64,000 bases of DNA from positions 1 to 64,000 of the forward strand of contig CALNHX010002823.1 of the NCBI GenBank assembly GCA_940337035.1, read 5' to 3'. The DNA comes from Agriotes lineatus (taxonomy: Eukaryota; Arthropoda; Insecta; Coleoptera; Elateridae). The notes beneath the pieces are model-generated. The model did no database searches. It was not told where the DNA came from and saw only the letters and a program-made list of their open reading frames with translations. A program made the position numbers and the translations under genes. Positions 1-11,053 of this stretch are shown in pieces (positions within the stretch are counted from its first letter, which is position 1; each line of letters opens with the position of its first letter).

Positions 1-105
1 AAAATCCCAGTTAATTATTGTTTCCTTAAAGTTTTTATGTATCAGACAGGCAACTCCTGCTTGTGCCCATTTTTGTTGATCTACTCCACTGTATAATAAT
101 ACACG

Positions 106-150
106 ATTAAAAGACGAAGTATTGTAATCGCGAAAAAATCGTTTCAGGGT
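106..150 (+). repeat. Fragment of a dispersed repeat also at 60743-60780
   Basis: The segment containing AAAAGACGAAGT and TCGCGAAAAAATC reappears inverted at 60743-60780. It is a remnant of the same family that occupies 1090-1258. The rest of 1-287 shows no other recognisable feature. Confidence 0.5.
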
Positions 151-287
151 TCTTAGATGATGAAATAGCAATTTGTACAACTAGTTTTGAAAGTCATACT
201 TTTTTCATGAATTTGCAAAAGCCCGAGTTAATCACGCAAATCAATGAAAAAAGGGACTTTCAAAACGTGTTGTACACATAGTTTTTT

Positions 288-915
288 ACTTCCTTTTACG
301 ATAAAGGAAGTATTGGATTCACCCCAAAAATTCGAAATTGAGTTTTCAACAGATCTTCACGTTTTAGAGTCCCCTGATCCCAAAAAACATATTTTTTTTC
401 ATTGGTCTGTGTGTCTGTCTGTCTGTGAACAGAATATCTCAAAAACGGAAAGAGGTATGGCGTTGAAACTTCATATATAAGTGTTGTGTACTATGTAGAT
501 GCGACAGCAAGCTTTTGAAGAAAATCGCATAACCGGAAGTAGGTGTTTACTCTTGTGATTTTTCAGTTTTTTTCGATTTTTTCAAAAACGGCTCAAACGA
601 TTTTTTTCAAACTTCACATTTTTATTACATTTTTAATGTGCATTGACGTGAGATAGCAGTTGAATACTTCTAAAGTGGGTTTCTTTTGTTTTTTTTTCTA
701 TTTTTTTTATTAACTCCTATTTTAAATAGAACACCCGGTATAGTATTACATTTTTGAATTCTGCTTAAGATTTTAGAGAAAATTTGTCTCTTCAACTAAA
801 ACGCTCTATTTTGTACCGTTTTTGTAGAATTTGTAATTTTTGAAAATTTTTGACAAATGCTTAAAAATTAAAAATGAAATTTTTTACTAATTATAAGATC
901 ACTGTAAAAGGAAGT
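288..915. repeat. Candidate non-autonomous element with 12-bp inverted ends
   Basis: The ends ACTTCCTTTTAC (288-299) and its reverse complement (904-915) bracket about 630 bp without a convincing gene. An open frame at 244-480 contains serine/valine/cysteine repeats from a TCTG microsatellite (about 405-424) and is not a protein I recognise. No clear target duplication is visible, so the limits are tentative. Confidence 0.4.
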
Positions 916-1089
916 TGTGTGAGTGTATCACACCAGATTTTTTGCATAGTGATCTCTTGTAACTCGAAATTTAGTCTAAAAGAATTTAGAACTGTCAAAT
1001 TGACATTTCAATAAAATAGTTAAGAGTTCGCTTTTATCACGATTTTGCCTTAAAAAAAGTGGTACTTACAATACGATTTTTTGTTAAAA

Positions 1090-1675
1090 AAGACTACTTT
1101 CATGATCACTATGCAAAAAAATAGGTTTTCTCAATTCCGTCTGTCTGTTGGCGGTATAACTCAAAACTATTTGTTGGAGGAAGACAATATTTTGCATACA
1201 CATTATATATCTACCTGGCATGAAACCGAGAAAATTTCAGACAAATATATACAGGGTGATCTGAAGCCGCGTAGCGCAGTTGGGTATGCGCTAGGCTTGC
1301 TAATAAGCAATTCCTCAGTTCGAATCCCACAGAATCAGGAAATTTTCCGCTGCCTCGGCGATTGGAATCGGGCTCGATGAGACCATTCACAGTTGGGCAC
1401 CAAATTAACTGTGTTCTACTCAGAACTAAAAACCTAAGAGATAGAGTAACAAGGTCAACACATCAATATGACACACACTTCACACAATGGTTGCGCTGAA
1501 AGCACAACACGCTTCAAATTTGTATCCCGAATCCAGAGTAAATTGAGCATTGTACCGCCAGATGCAAGCATATAAAAGCACCAGCTTCTACACCGTAAGA
1601 TAAAACAAGGTATCGATTATACATACATATACAGGGCGAGGACCTTAAAAAATAAAGTGTTTATTTTTGCTTTAA
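1090..1675 (+). repeat. Dispersed repeat copy interrupted by a SINE
   Basis: Bases 1100-1258 and 1640-1675 match, in inverted orientation, one continuous stretch at about 60535-60720. The open frame at 1081-1380 is a by-product of this repeat joined to the SINE and is not a gene. Divergence between the copies is moderate. Confidence 0.65.
1260..1626 (+). mobile_element. tRNA-derived SINE with 13-bp target duplication
   Basis: The 5' head carries a pol III A box (TAGCGCAGTTGG, about 1275) and B box (GTTCGAATCCC, about 1319), as in tRNA-derived SINEs. The body runs to a tail with CTACACCGTAAG and TACATACATA. It is flanked by ATATACAGGGTGA (1247-1259) and ATATACAGGGCGA (1627-1639), a 12/13 match. 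A related copy at 60.5 kb lacks the insertion and joins the two flanks directly. The 3' tail resembles that of the LINE at 43.0 kb, suggesting (inference) that this LINE mobilised it. It is not a functional tRNA: there is no proper acceptor stem. Confidence 0.8.
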
Positions 1676-1803
1676 TTGATACGTATATACCTACAGTATA
1701 TTTATTTTAATGTGCAATATATGGTCTTGTAGTTTCCATAAGGATTTGAGTCTTTCCTTATTAGTTTCTAAGAATATGCCACGCCCACACAAAGTGTAAA
1801 TGC

Positions 1804-2735
1804 TAGGGATGTTCCGAATACTCGTATTCGTATTCGTATTCGCGAGTATTCGCTATATTTTCAATATTTGTACCTATTCGTAATCGTATTCGCCAAAATT
1901 AGCACGAATATTATACGAGTATTTGACATTAAAATTATAGAAATATAGATAAGAATTTTAATAAAAATATAAAACAGGTATTCATACATTAAATAAAACA
2001 TTTTTTTTTAATATTAACCATTCTATAACATTATAGTAATTTACGATACAAGTAACGTTATCAAGGTTTTTACATTACAAGAGAATAGTTTGAATGAACG
2101 AGCGACGTTAGGAGCGAGTTCTTTAAAATTCTCGAGTAATGTAGAAAGCGAATAACGTTACGTATATGGTAACACGGTTTATTTTATCCTAAAATACTAA
2201 TCTTGAAAAAATAGGAAAAATGGTTATTAATGACACAACAGCGAGTGGTGGTATCACTAGTAAAATAAAAACTCAATACTGTATTGGTGGTAGCACTGTC
2301 AGGTTATGTTAAATTTGAGATTTTCAGGTTAACTTTTGCGTCAGTTTGTGTCAAATAACAAACAAAACCTAACCTACTAACATCGAATTTGACATAGACT
2401 GACAATACATTTCAGTGCTGTCAACATGTGATTAATGCTAATAAAGTATCGTTATGTTATTTTTCTTAAAAACACTAGTGTTGTTAAATGCATCTTAACG
2501 CAACTCGTTGCGAAGGAGATATTGTCATAATAACATAATAGGATAAAATAAAATAAAAAACAAAACTATTTTTCACACTATTTCTAAAATTTGCAGCGCG
2601 TACAAAAACGATGTTGATGTTGATATTATTCACTCAAGGTCATTTATTCGTATTCGTATTCGTATTCGCGAATATTCATGAGTATTTGTATTCGTATTCG
2701 CGAATACGAATTTTTGTATATTCGGAACATCCCTA
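1804..2735. mobile_element. hAT-type MITE with ATTCGT arrays
   Basis: The inverted ends TAGGGATGTTCCGAATA (17/17) are flanked by a perfect 8-bp duplication GTAAATGC at 1796-1803 and 2736-2743, typical of hAT elements. Both subterminal zones are hexamer arrays of ATTCGT. The interior has no transposase. It contains a palindromic core (2275-2425) and a region near 2030-2200 related to the element at 21830-22260. It lies inside one arm of an older inverted repeat (1794-1803 plus 2744-2762, paired with 2933-2961). Confidence 0.88.
2275..2425. repeat. Diverged copy of a shared palindromic core
   Basis: Inverted halves around GTCAGTTTGTGTCAAA with outer AAATTTGAG / CGAATTTGACATAGAC blocks. The same core occurs at about 13096-13197 and 50425-50526 inside unrelated-looking elements. 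This copy is the most diverged of the three. Confidence 0.65.
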
Positions 2736-3104
2736 GTAAATGCGTTTATTTTAAAATGCAATGTATGAATTTTAATTTTATTGAAAAATAAGCATTACAA
2801 ACAACAATGGGGAATGTAACATGTAGTGACTCACATACTTGCTGTAAACTGAAGTCTTTACACCATTTGATCAAATGAATTCCTTCCATCGTAGAATACA
2901 TAATTTTTTTACATATTCAGTAACGTTCCTATATTGCATTTTAAAATAAACGCATTTACACATGGTATGTAAAAGTAATAATTTGTATATAGTACAGGCT
3001 TTATCCTTGCCAAAAGTGGGACCCAACAGATACAGGATCAATGTTGTGCAAGACAAAAAAGAGCAACAAATAACTACGTTACGTTAAATGTCAGGAATTC
3101 GATG

Positions 3105-3300
3105 CGTCCCGGTGGCTCACGCCTGATTTACTCATGTGCTACCAGGAAACAATTAAATTAATGCGCAGGAGATTCGAAGCCTATCACAGGTAATAGTTTT
3201 TTATTTAAAAAATTATGTACTTTGCATTACCAAGTGTTTCTCTTCTATTGTTTCAATGTTATTAGAAAAGCAAAAATTTTTTTACACCTAGTTTCCCTCG
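3105..3300 (+). mobile_element. Second SINE family, tRNA-like head
   Basis: The head has GGTGGCTCACGCC (A-box-like) and GATTCGAAGCC (B-box-like), followed by a body with ACCAAGTGTTTCTCTTC. The body matches minus-strand copies at 59560-59770 and 60170-60400. No target duplication was identified. Confidence 0.55.
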
Positions 3301-3384
3301 TCCACCGGGGAGGGAAGTTTTGAGTAAAGCCTTTTACAAATTTTTAAAATACACATTTTAAAAAGAGAAAACAATGTACTTTAC

Positions 3385-3778
3385 AGGATCACTGTTATTT
3401 TCAATGCTTTGCTGAAATCTTTGAGCCATTGAAGAAGTGATATTTATAAAATTTTCGTCCAGGCGTATCTCCTACAACAATTTTTCGATGGCTTTTCATA
3501 ATTCTTCCTAATTTTGTGGCTGAAAACTTCACTTATAAATCTTTTTCACAATTAAACGCCGTATCAACTAAAGCAATGTCTTGTTCAGGAGTGGATACAT
3601 TTGGCCTTACAGGACATCTTTGTCTTGACAGCATTCCCCCCACTTTCCATCGTTTCTTAATGTCAAACATGGTATACTTGTTAATACAAAAATTTCGAGT
3701 AATTTGTCTTATAGACCAACCATCTTCTAGTTTTAATACAATTCTAGCTTTTAATAGTTCAGGTACTTGAAGAGGCAA
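3385..3778 (-). pseudogene. N-terminal relic of a Tc1/mariner-like transposase
   Basis: The minus-strand frame reads a helix-turn-helix-like stretch (RIVLKLEDGWSIRQITRNF) followed by a second DNA-binding segment (RPNVSTPEQDIALVD), the arrangement of Tc1/mariner N-termini. A stop after CEKDL at about 3533 is followed in the same frame by ATKLGRIMKSHRK before another stop near 3400. No catalytic DDE/D segment follows. The overlapping plus-strand frame at 3516-3770 is a shadow. Confidence 0.6.
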
Positions 3779-4044
3779 GTTAACAAAATTTTGGCTACAG
3801 TCTTGTGATACTGTTGCTTTAATATTATATATTTATATCGTCATGTTTACAAAGGGGAACACAACTGTCACAAATACTTTTCCATACAATGAATAGTACA
3901 TCGTCGATACTTTGTATCTTAATTTCACTTCTTTATACGTTGTAATATACCCCAGAAAACATTCACAGCCTCTTTCCTATTTTTAGACTTTAGATGGGCA
4001 CCGCTGAATTCGAGGGGCGAGTCTTTAGTAAAATAAAAAATATT

Positions 4045-4050
4045 TTTATT
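4045..4050 (-). promoter_or_regulatory. Candidate polyadenylation signal for HINT
   Basis: AATAAA on the minus strand, about 90 bases after the HINT stop codon and the nearest canonical signal downstream of it. The cleavage site is not determined. Confidence 0.5.
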
Positions 4051-4137
4051 TTCTGTTGAGTACAAATAATCTACAAATTTTAAAAATATTAATATACTCA
4101 AATAATAAACTAACTGTATGACGACATACAAATATAA

Positions 4138-4728
4138 TTAACCAGGAGGCCACAATAATTGTCGACCACCTAAAATATGTACATGTAAATGATAAACTGA
4201 CTGACAACCATGAACTCCATTATTTATAACTAAGCGATAACCCTTGGGAAGACGTTCCTTTGCCAATTTTTTTGCAGTTAACATAAGAGTACCTAGAAGC
4301 TAAACATACATAATATACGTAAATGAAAAGTGCAAGTTCAATCTGCATACTTCCTTATCATTTTCATCACTTTCGTCAAGTAATGGAATCCTTCTTTTTG
4401 GAATCACTAAAAAATGTGTGGGTGCTTGAGGATTAATATCATTGAAAGCTAGGCAGTGTTCGTCTTCGTAGATAATATCTGCCGGTATTTGTTTAGAAAT
4501 AATTTTATCAAATAAAGTCACTTCATCTTTTTTCCACTTGGACTGTTTTGCTTTTTCTATTTCTGAACTCATCTAAAATATCAGCTGATTTAACACAAAC
4601 ACATCTATAAAGAATTAATTCCATCTTACATTGTGCTTCTGGCAGAGATACACTAAGGAATTTGAACATCTTTGCAAATGAACAAATCTGAAAGGCCGTA
4701 AAACAAATGCTGTTATAGCTGCTGACAT
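4138..4728 (-). CDS. HINT1: Histidine triad nucleotide-binding protein (HINT1/HINT2-like), 3 exons
   Basis: Exon 1 is 4728-4630, exon 2 is 4572-4351 and exon 3 is 4299-4138; both introns (57 and 51 bp) are GT-AG and phase 0. Exons 2 and 3 alone give 127 residues, against 126 in human HINT1. They carry the conserved INPQAPTHFLVIPK block and the triad HLHVHILGG (His 111, 113, 115 of the short form), ending in WPPG. HINT proteins hydrolyse purine nucleoside phosphoramidates. Exon 1 adds 33 residues with no acidic residues, several Arg and alternating hydrophobics, resembling a mitochondrial leader as in HINT2 or long insect HINT1 forms; it could be an alternative first exon. Starting at the ATG at 4572 gives the cytosolic form. 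No defects are seen, so this is the one gene here that looks functional. Confidence 0.93.
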
Positions 4729-4872
4729 TGCAACATTTATAATAAAATTATTTCAAGGATATTTGAGGTTAATCTCCAAACATCTATGAACTTTAACCAG
4801 TACCAGTAAGCAATTGAACTACTGCATTGCTGTATACAAAAGAACTATACAATGTAGGTTGCTTTAGATTAG

Positions 4873-4915
4873 AATGTTCCATACACGGCCTGCTAAATTG
4901 TGTGACAAATGCAGT
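4873..4915. repeat. Half of a 65-bp palindromic mini-element
   Basis: CACGGCCTGCTAAATTGTG and the following TGACAAA match the left arm of the complete palindrome at 45278-45342. The right arm is missing. The small frames at 4874-5184 are not supported as genes. Confidence 0.5.
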
Positions 4916-5234
4916 GATTTTGAAGGATATAGATACAAACACAAGGTTCATCTAATGATCCAACATATCCAAGACATACTTTTTTGCTATCATCTCTTTC
5001 TCAAGCAAAAGAATGTGTATGTATTTATCTTTGTTGCAGTTACTTTACCAACCCTGAAGCAAAAGCACCAAAATTGAAATTGTCAAGATGTTATAGTTGT
5101 GACAGATATGTCAAACAGACAATTAATTTCAAAATAATGAGCACCCCATATGTACTGCAGAAAGTTTCTATGCGAATAGATTGAAAATTTTACATGACAG
5201 AGAGAGGGCAATATTATAGCTACAATTATTCGTA

Positions 5235-6264
5235 GTGAGGTTATGGGCACTGTTATTAGTTTTATGCAAAGTTTTACGTTATTCTGTTAATTTGAGACTT
5301 GTGGAATTTTGTGGAGCAATGTGTGCACAAAAAGGACAAATTCATGAAGACATGGCAAACGTTTTGGGAACATCTTGTCCTCCATACACAATGGTCAAAA
5401 AGTGGGCAGCCGAATTGAAACAGGGGAAGAAACGGCATTGAAGATGATTCTCGCAGTGGAGGACCTGCTTCTGCTACCACTGAAGAAAACATCGATTTGA
5501 TTCACGATACGGGCATGGCAGATCTGCGAATCAAGGTTCGAGAAATAGCAGAGGCTGTGGGCATATCCTATGAACGGGTTCAAAACATTTTAAGTAATGA
5601 GTTAGGAAAGTCGAAAGTTGTTGCGAGGTGGGCTTTTTGGCTTCTGATAATTGATTAGAAACGTGTTCGTTTTCAAACGTCGCTGCTCTGTTATGAGGCT
5701 GATCCTAATAATTTTATTTAAAGATTTGTTATCTACCACCAATGACACATAGATTCACTATTATCAGCCTAACTCAAAGCAGCAGTCGAAACAGTGGAAG
5801 CATAAGGGCTCACCACCTCCCAAAAAAGCAATGGTGGTGCCGTCCTTTAGTAAAGTGATGACTTTGGTTTTAGGGACGGGATGGGAATATTGCTGGTGGA
5901 TTCCTTTCTTAAGGATCAAACCATAACAGGACAATACTACTCTAACTTTTTACATCAACTTCGTGAAGAAATTCAAAGAAAGCAAACTGAAATGCTAACG
6001 AAACGTATCCTACACCATCAAAATGAAGCTTTGGCGTAAACATCAACAGTTGCGATGGGTGAAATTCATCGGTACGGTTTTGAATTGGTACTTCAATGTT
6101 CCCTCAGACTTCCATCTATTTCTGAAGCTCAAAAACACCTAGGAGGGCAAAGATTTTTGTCCACGAAAGAAGCTGTAGCAGCCATAACGGGGTATTTTAA
6201 AAACCAGGACGAAGCTTTATCAGACTGGGATCACAGCATAAAAAGGGATTATATTGAAAAATAA
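5235..6264 (+). pseudogene. Mariner transposase pseudogene
   Basis: Pieces in shifting frames align in order with mariner transposases: an N-terminal MVKKWAAELKQGK segment (about 5390-5440), then ATTEENIDLIHD and RIKVREIAEAVGISYERVQN (5475-5590), a glutamine/serine-rich SKQQS region (about 5775), DQTITGQYYSNFLHQLREE (about 5918-5970), and a C-terminal segment HLGGQRFLSTKEAVAAI (about 6136-6195). Several frameshifts and stops break it. The catalytic block that is normally HQDNAPAH reads HHQNEALA with a stop. Clearly inactive. Terminal inverted repeats were not resolved. Confidence 0.85.
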
Positions 6265-7289
6265 ATAAATAAATAAACTCCTGTGTTACGCTGTGAATTT
6301 TTCAAGTTTTTCCGAGTTAGATTTTATAACGTTTTTCATTTAAAGGTTGTTGTGTCACACTAAAAAATTAAAAATAGTAATATGGCAATGCTTCAAATTA
6401 AAATATTTCTCAACGTTGCAATGAAATTAAAGATACTTAAGTAATGCTTATCGTGAATATATTTTGTACATGATACATAATATGTGGATATACATATAAT
6501 AAAGCACAAAGCTGCTATTTAAATATCAAATTTATTTGAAATATGTTTTTGTTTATAAAAATAACAGGGATTTACTACATATACTTACAAACTATTCTAA
6601 TTAAAACAAGTTTTGTATTTTTATAATTGGATAATATCAACTGAAGCATATTAATACAATTAAAAAAGGGGTCAAATATAATGTACACCAAATTAAATCA
6701 TACATCCCTAGCGCTGTTCACCAAAAAATTTAATAAACATCAAAAAATCTTAATGGAACCCGAATTATTATACTCCGGGAAATGGGAACAGCACCACTAA
6801 AATAGCTATGTTGCGTATTGTTTTACCATTGCTTACATTTTAAATTCCATATGTCTATCGATTTTACTAAATGTTCACCAAATTTAGAACGCTCAAGTTA
6901 TGCGTCCGTGCCGTACATAATACATATTTGCGCTATTAATTTATATTTAGTCTCTCGAAAAAACTACTTGTGCGTCCAATAATTATTCTGTTACTCCAAA
7001 AATGAAATAAACTCGGGCATTTCTCCTTGTCGCTTCCAGACAAACTTCTTGCAGGCTTCAGCTTTCAGCCACACACTGTGCTTTATAGCTTTTACAGTGA
7101 GTGCAACAAGTGTATTGCCGTATGAAATTACTTAATAAGTTTCATTTTCATTTTTGTTTTGTGAATTTTGTGTTAGATTTTTATATATATATTGATTTAT
7201 TTCCAAGAATTCTTCAGACTTATTTCTATGTCCGCATTTATAAACGACACCGAATAAAAATGATAGATTTTTCTTATAAGTGATATCTA
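6265..7289. other. AT-rich DNA, no feature seen
   Basis: Apart from an AAAT microsatellite at 6258-6276 after the mariner relic, I see no gene, RNA or structured repeat here. Small frames at 7101-7283 have no recognisable content. Confidence 0.5.
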
Positions 7290-7291
7290 AA

Positions 7292-7342
7292 TATGAGATT
7301 TATAATTCTTGTTAGTTTAGGCTAACAAGAATTATAAATCTG
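7292..7342. repeat. Perfect-arm hairpin
   Basis: AGATTTATAATTCTTGTTAG is followed after a few bases by its reverse complement. It stands at the left edge of a diverged tandem repeat. It could be a small foldback element or a terminator-like structure; function unknown. Confidence 0.6.
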
Positions 7343-7740
7343 GGAATACTTTTAAAATTGAATGTGGTATAAAATATAGTAAACATTGTGTATTTTTTTA
7401 AACAAATAGTTTTTTTAACTGCTAAATAATATAAGACACTGATGAAAATTAAATATCTGGGTACCATGTTAGAATTAAATGTGGAATAAAATTTGATGAA
7501 CATTTAGCATTTTTAGCCAACAAAAGTTATTTTTAGGAACAAATAATATAAGAGACTAGCATGATATCAATATTTGGTTGTCGCTCTAAGATTATGTATT
7601 TTCTTAATTTTGGTGAGCATTTAGTATTTTTGGGAAACGAAAGTATTTTTGGGAAACGAAAGTATTTTTGGGAAACGAAAGTATTTTTTGCACGAAAAGA
7701 TTGGGTAAATTTGGTAGACTGTTAAATAATACCCATTAAA
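7340..7740. repeat. Three diverged ~125-bp tandem units with a 19-bp minisatellite
   Basis: Three units share the order TTAAATGTGG..ATAAAAT, GAACATT.AG.ATTTTT, AAATAATATAAGA. The third contains a fresh 19-bp repeat GTATTTTTGGGAAACGAAA at 7624-7642, 7643-7661 and 7662-7680, identical in all three copies. The identity of the 19-mers indicates a recent expansion inside an old repeat. Confidence 0.65.
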
Positions 7741-7814
7741 AAACAATACCATTATAAAAAATACTATTTAACAAAAATAAGAGGAAGAGCAAAAAATAGT
7801 AGTTTATTTATCTA

Positions 7815-7885
7815 GAACGAAAAGTGACATTTTAAAGGCCAAGGACGGAATTACTTGCGAGGACCTTTAAAAACACTTTTCGTTC
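7815..7885. repeat. Small foldback element
   Basis: GAACGAAAAGTG (7815-7826) pairs with CACTTTTCGTTC (7874-7885), and inner TTTAAAGG pairs with CCTTTAAA. The following TTTATTTCATACTGCA is shared with the right flank of the element near 21980, so the two may belong to one family. Confidence 0.6.
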
Positions 7886-7944
7886 ATGGTGAATACAACA
7901 GTTTATTTCATACTGCAAGTTTAATGAATTTTAAATAAAAAGTT

Positions 7945-8370
7945 GTAAATCGTTTCAAATTTAATGTTAACAACTGACGTATAATTTTAAAGTACTTGAA
8001 CTTTAATATTTTACTTTAATGTACTAAGACTTGAATGTTCCATTTTTTGTACTGGAAGTAATCCAAAAAATGCCATTTTTGACATCAGTATGAAATAAAG
8101 GAAATTAAGAGTTTTTCGAGTCTTTTTGGAATATTTACAATTTTTTGGCATACTTTGTATGCAATGTGCTATCAACATTTGGGAAAAACTCTAAATTTTC
8201 AAATGATAATATTTTATTAATGGACTTAGTTTTATTTAAATAAAATTACGAAAAGAAATGCTTTTTATAGTGACACAATCCTGAAAGGTTACCAAAAATG
8301 CCATGACTGTTTTTGGAAATATTCATAAAATTGCACCAATATATGCAAATGGTTCAGTTCATTTGTTGAG
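7945..8370. other. AT-rich DNA, no feature seen
   Basis: No gene or clear repeat recognised. Confidence 0.4.
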
Positions 8371-8374
8371 CAGT

Positions 8375-8491
8375 ATATATTTGCAAACCCACATGGTGGC
8401 AGCTTCTATTTAAAAAAAATATATAAATCGGCTTGGTGGAAGTTTCAAAATAGGTGCCGAAAGAAAACTTTTCACATGCTAAATATATAGA
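8375..8491 (-). mobile_element. Helitron-like 5' terminus
   Basis: On the minus strand the sequence starts A|TCTATATATTTAGCATG and continues with an AGTTTTCTTTCGGC block. The 5' end of the Helitron copy at 28687 has the same layout. Helitrons begin with TC after a target A. No matching 3' end was found nearby, so this is a fragment. The minus-strand frame at 8472-8684 straddles the junction and I do not recognise it. Confidence 0.55.
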
Positions 8492-8699
8492 TATGTATAC
8501 TATCAAAAAAATATAGCAACTGGCGCGGAACCTTAAGAATTTTAGCGCAGGTAGGTTTGTATATACCTACACCTACCTGTACACAATTCGGTTGGTCTTG
8601 TGAGTTAGGATCAAACGGCATTGATTCATTTAACCTGCGTATCAACACATGGTTACTATTTAAAATGGAAAACTCCACCTTCAATGCTGCACGAAGATA

Positions 8700-9857
8700 A
8701 CTTTTTCTGAAGTTCTGTGCCGGTTGCTATAGAAAACATGTATGTACCAGCGCCTTCATAGTAAACTAAGCGGTGAAAATACCAAGATACCTTAATTTTC
8801 TAATTATTGTTTCGGTATCGCAGATTATTTTTCTGAGCAAGACCCATATGCTCATCCCATTCCTCAATCTGGTTCGATTTATTGCTTTATGAGCTTTGTT
8901 TAAAGGTGCCATCTTAACTTGTCGTTAAAATTGTTAGTGTCATATGACAGGAGCTTGTTTGAATTTGTCACCATAAAGAAAGATATGAATGTGTATGAAG
9001 AAGTTAGAAGATTAGAAAATGTGTAAGTTCTAATAGATCTTTATGTTGAAAGTTCGTAACATAGTTGATTTTTTACTGTTTACTGTTGTCACTCGAACTA
9101 TTTTTTCTGTCAAGAATGAGGAAGTATAAAAGAGTTCTAGATCGACCTCAAAAATTTAGTTTTCTTAGGAAAAAGTTAGTTTTGTTATTTTTAACCAAAC
9201 TCCATAGTTGAGCTATTCTTCAGTTTTGTAACAACTTTGTTAAATACACTTTTTCATAAAAGTTAAAAATAAGAGTCAGTACTTTGCTTAAGTTCAATAT
9301 TACATTTAAATTTATTGTTAACGTTTTGTATGCTTTATCATAAGTTTAATCACTGTGACTTCCTAAGACAAGTAAAACTTTTTATCAAGAATGACTTTTT
9401 CCTGAAGAATAAAAAATTCGATAGTTTACAAGAGTGTAGTAATACCTACCCCATCGGGAGATGCACTATATCTTGGTGTGCTATTTTCCTCATTTTCTAA
9501 TAAATTTTCTTGTATTTTTGGACAAATAAGTGGATCAATTCCCAATTTCTGCTTTTTAGTAACTGGTTGTAGAACTAGATAAGCAACAATACATATGAAT
9601 TGAATATATAAAATGGAATTATATTCTTGTTTTTGTTAAATTGGAATAATAAAATCCATTAAGTAGTACTGACTATTTTTTATATAAGTACATTCTAACA
9701 ATGTTGTATAATAATTTACCCAGACAATAAGTAGTCGCAGTAGTTGCAGAAAGTGTTTCTCACTTTCGTTTTTTAAACTGTTGGTTGTGCATGTCAATTT
9801 GACTTTATACATAGCTTCAAATATGATACACATAAGTGGTTAATTTTTCTTTTCAAA
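8700..9857. other. AT-rich DNA, no supported gene
   Basis: Only short frames without recognisable domains (for example 9315-9500 and 9636-9833). This stretch may include the 5' non-coding part of the transposon whose gene starts at 9858. Confidence 0.4.
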
Positions 9858-10921
9858 ATGTTGACAACAGAACAGAAAACTCAAATTGTTAAATGGTTTT
9901 ATCGAGGTCATTCCACGAATGAAATCGCAAATAATTTATTTGTTATGGCATACGATGTGACAGTAAACACCAGTTCGGTCTTCAATGTTAAACATTTGTT
10001 TGAGGAAACTGGTTCTGAAAATCCATCATATAAGTGCTCAAAGGAATGGAAGCCTCAAAATGAAGAAGCTGAAATGCGGGAAATTATGGTTCGCAATATG
10101 ATAACAGAAAATGACACTTTGTCAACAAGCACCCTTGCAGAAAATCCAGAAATTAATGCCGGAAAATCAGAAGTGCATAGACTACTTAAAAGGAATGGTT
10201 TCAAGTCTTTCAAAGTTAAAACGACACAAGAGGTTTTCACAGCCGACCATGGTCGTCGAATGGAATTTTGTGAAGATGTGATGGATAGAGTAAACAATAA
10301 TTATGAATTTCTTAGAAATATTCTGTTTAGTGACGAATCGACTTTCCTGTTACATGGTTGTCATAATTCTTCGGTAGTGAGATACTGGTCCCAAGAAAAC
10401 AGTCACCAAACAATAACTTTAAGAACTCAATACCCCCAAAAACTTCACGTTTGGGCTGGTATACTGGGGGACACTATTATAGGATCATTTTTTATTAACG
10501 GGAACCTCAATGGCCAAAAGTATTTGCAACTGCTTGACAAGCAAGTGATACCAGCAGTTCAAGGCTTACAAAACATTGATATGGCCCACATCTGGTATCA
10601 GCACGACCGACGTCCTGCTCACAATGCGGCTAAGGAATATTTAAATCAATATTTCCTCATCGTATTATTAGCACCACATGAGACATAAAATGGCCACCAA
10701 GATCTCCTGATTTGTCCCCAAATATATATTTTTTTTTTGCCACAAACAATTTATACCCATCAGCATCAACGATATAACAACGTGGATGAGCTCTGAATAA
10801 AACTTCTTGAAGCCTCTCAAAATATCACTCTTGCGATGTTAAGAGAAATTAGACCAGAATTTTATGATCGCCTGGGATATTGTCTGGCTCAACAAGATGT
10901 TTTTGAACATTTAATAAAATG
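9858..10921 (+). pseudogene. Tc1/mariner-superfamily transposase, frameshifted
   Basis: A 276-residue frame (9858-10688) carries an N-terminal helix-turn-helix region (MLTTEQKTQIVKWFYRGHS) and a DDE_3-type core: LFSDESTF with the first Asp, TQYPQKLHVWAGILGD, then IWYQHDRRPAHNAA with the second acidic residue (normally QQDG.PAHNA). After a frameshift near 10665 the homology continues as KWPPRSPDLSPN, where the third Asp of the family pattern is replaced (DLSPNIYFF), and finally as FYDRLGYCLAQQ to a stop near 10921. It has decayed less than the other transposases here, but the frameshift and third-residue loss make it inactive. Terminal repeats were not resolved. Confidence 0.85.
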
Positions 10922-11053
10922 AACTTAGCTATTTGTTATTCATTAGGTTAATATTGTGTTTGTTAGAATTTAAGTATAATTTGTATCGTGTAACTATTTT
11001 TGACTTTGATTCCGTATTTTATTACAAAATCAGTAAAAACTAGAAATTACTAA

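Larger units (their letters stand above)
1794..2961. repeat. Older inverted repeat split by the hAT MITE
   Basis: After removal of 1804-2743 the left arm (1794-1803 joined to 2744-2762) pairs with 2933-2961, including ATTGCATTTTAAAATAAACG. The small minus-strand open frame at 2871-3056 lies in this repeat and is judged spurious. Confidence 0.6.

Noticed and set aside
1266..1340. tRNA gene
   Set aside because: A and B boxes are present but no consistent acceptor and anticodon stems; it is a SINE head with a body, tail and target duplication.
3925..4131. Minus-strand frame after HINT as a separate gene
   Set aside because: It lies in the HINT 3' region, has no recognisable domain and overlaps the likely poly-A signal.
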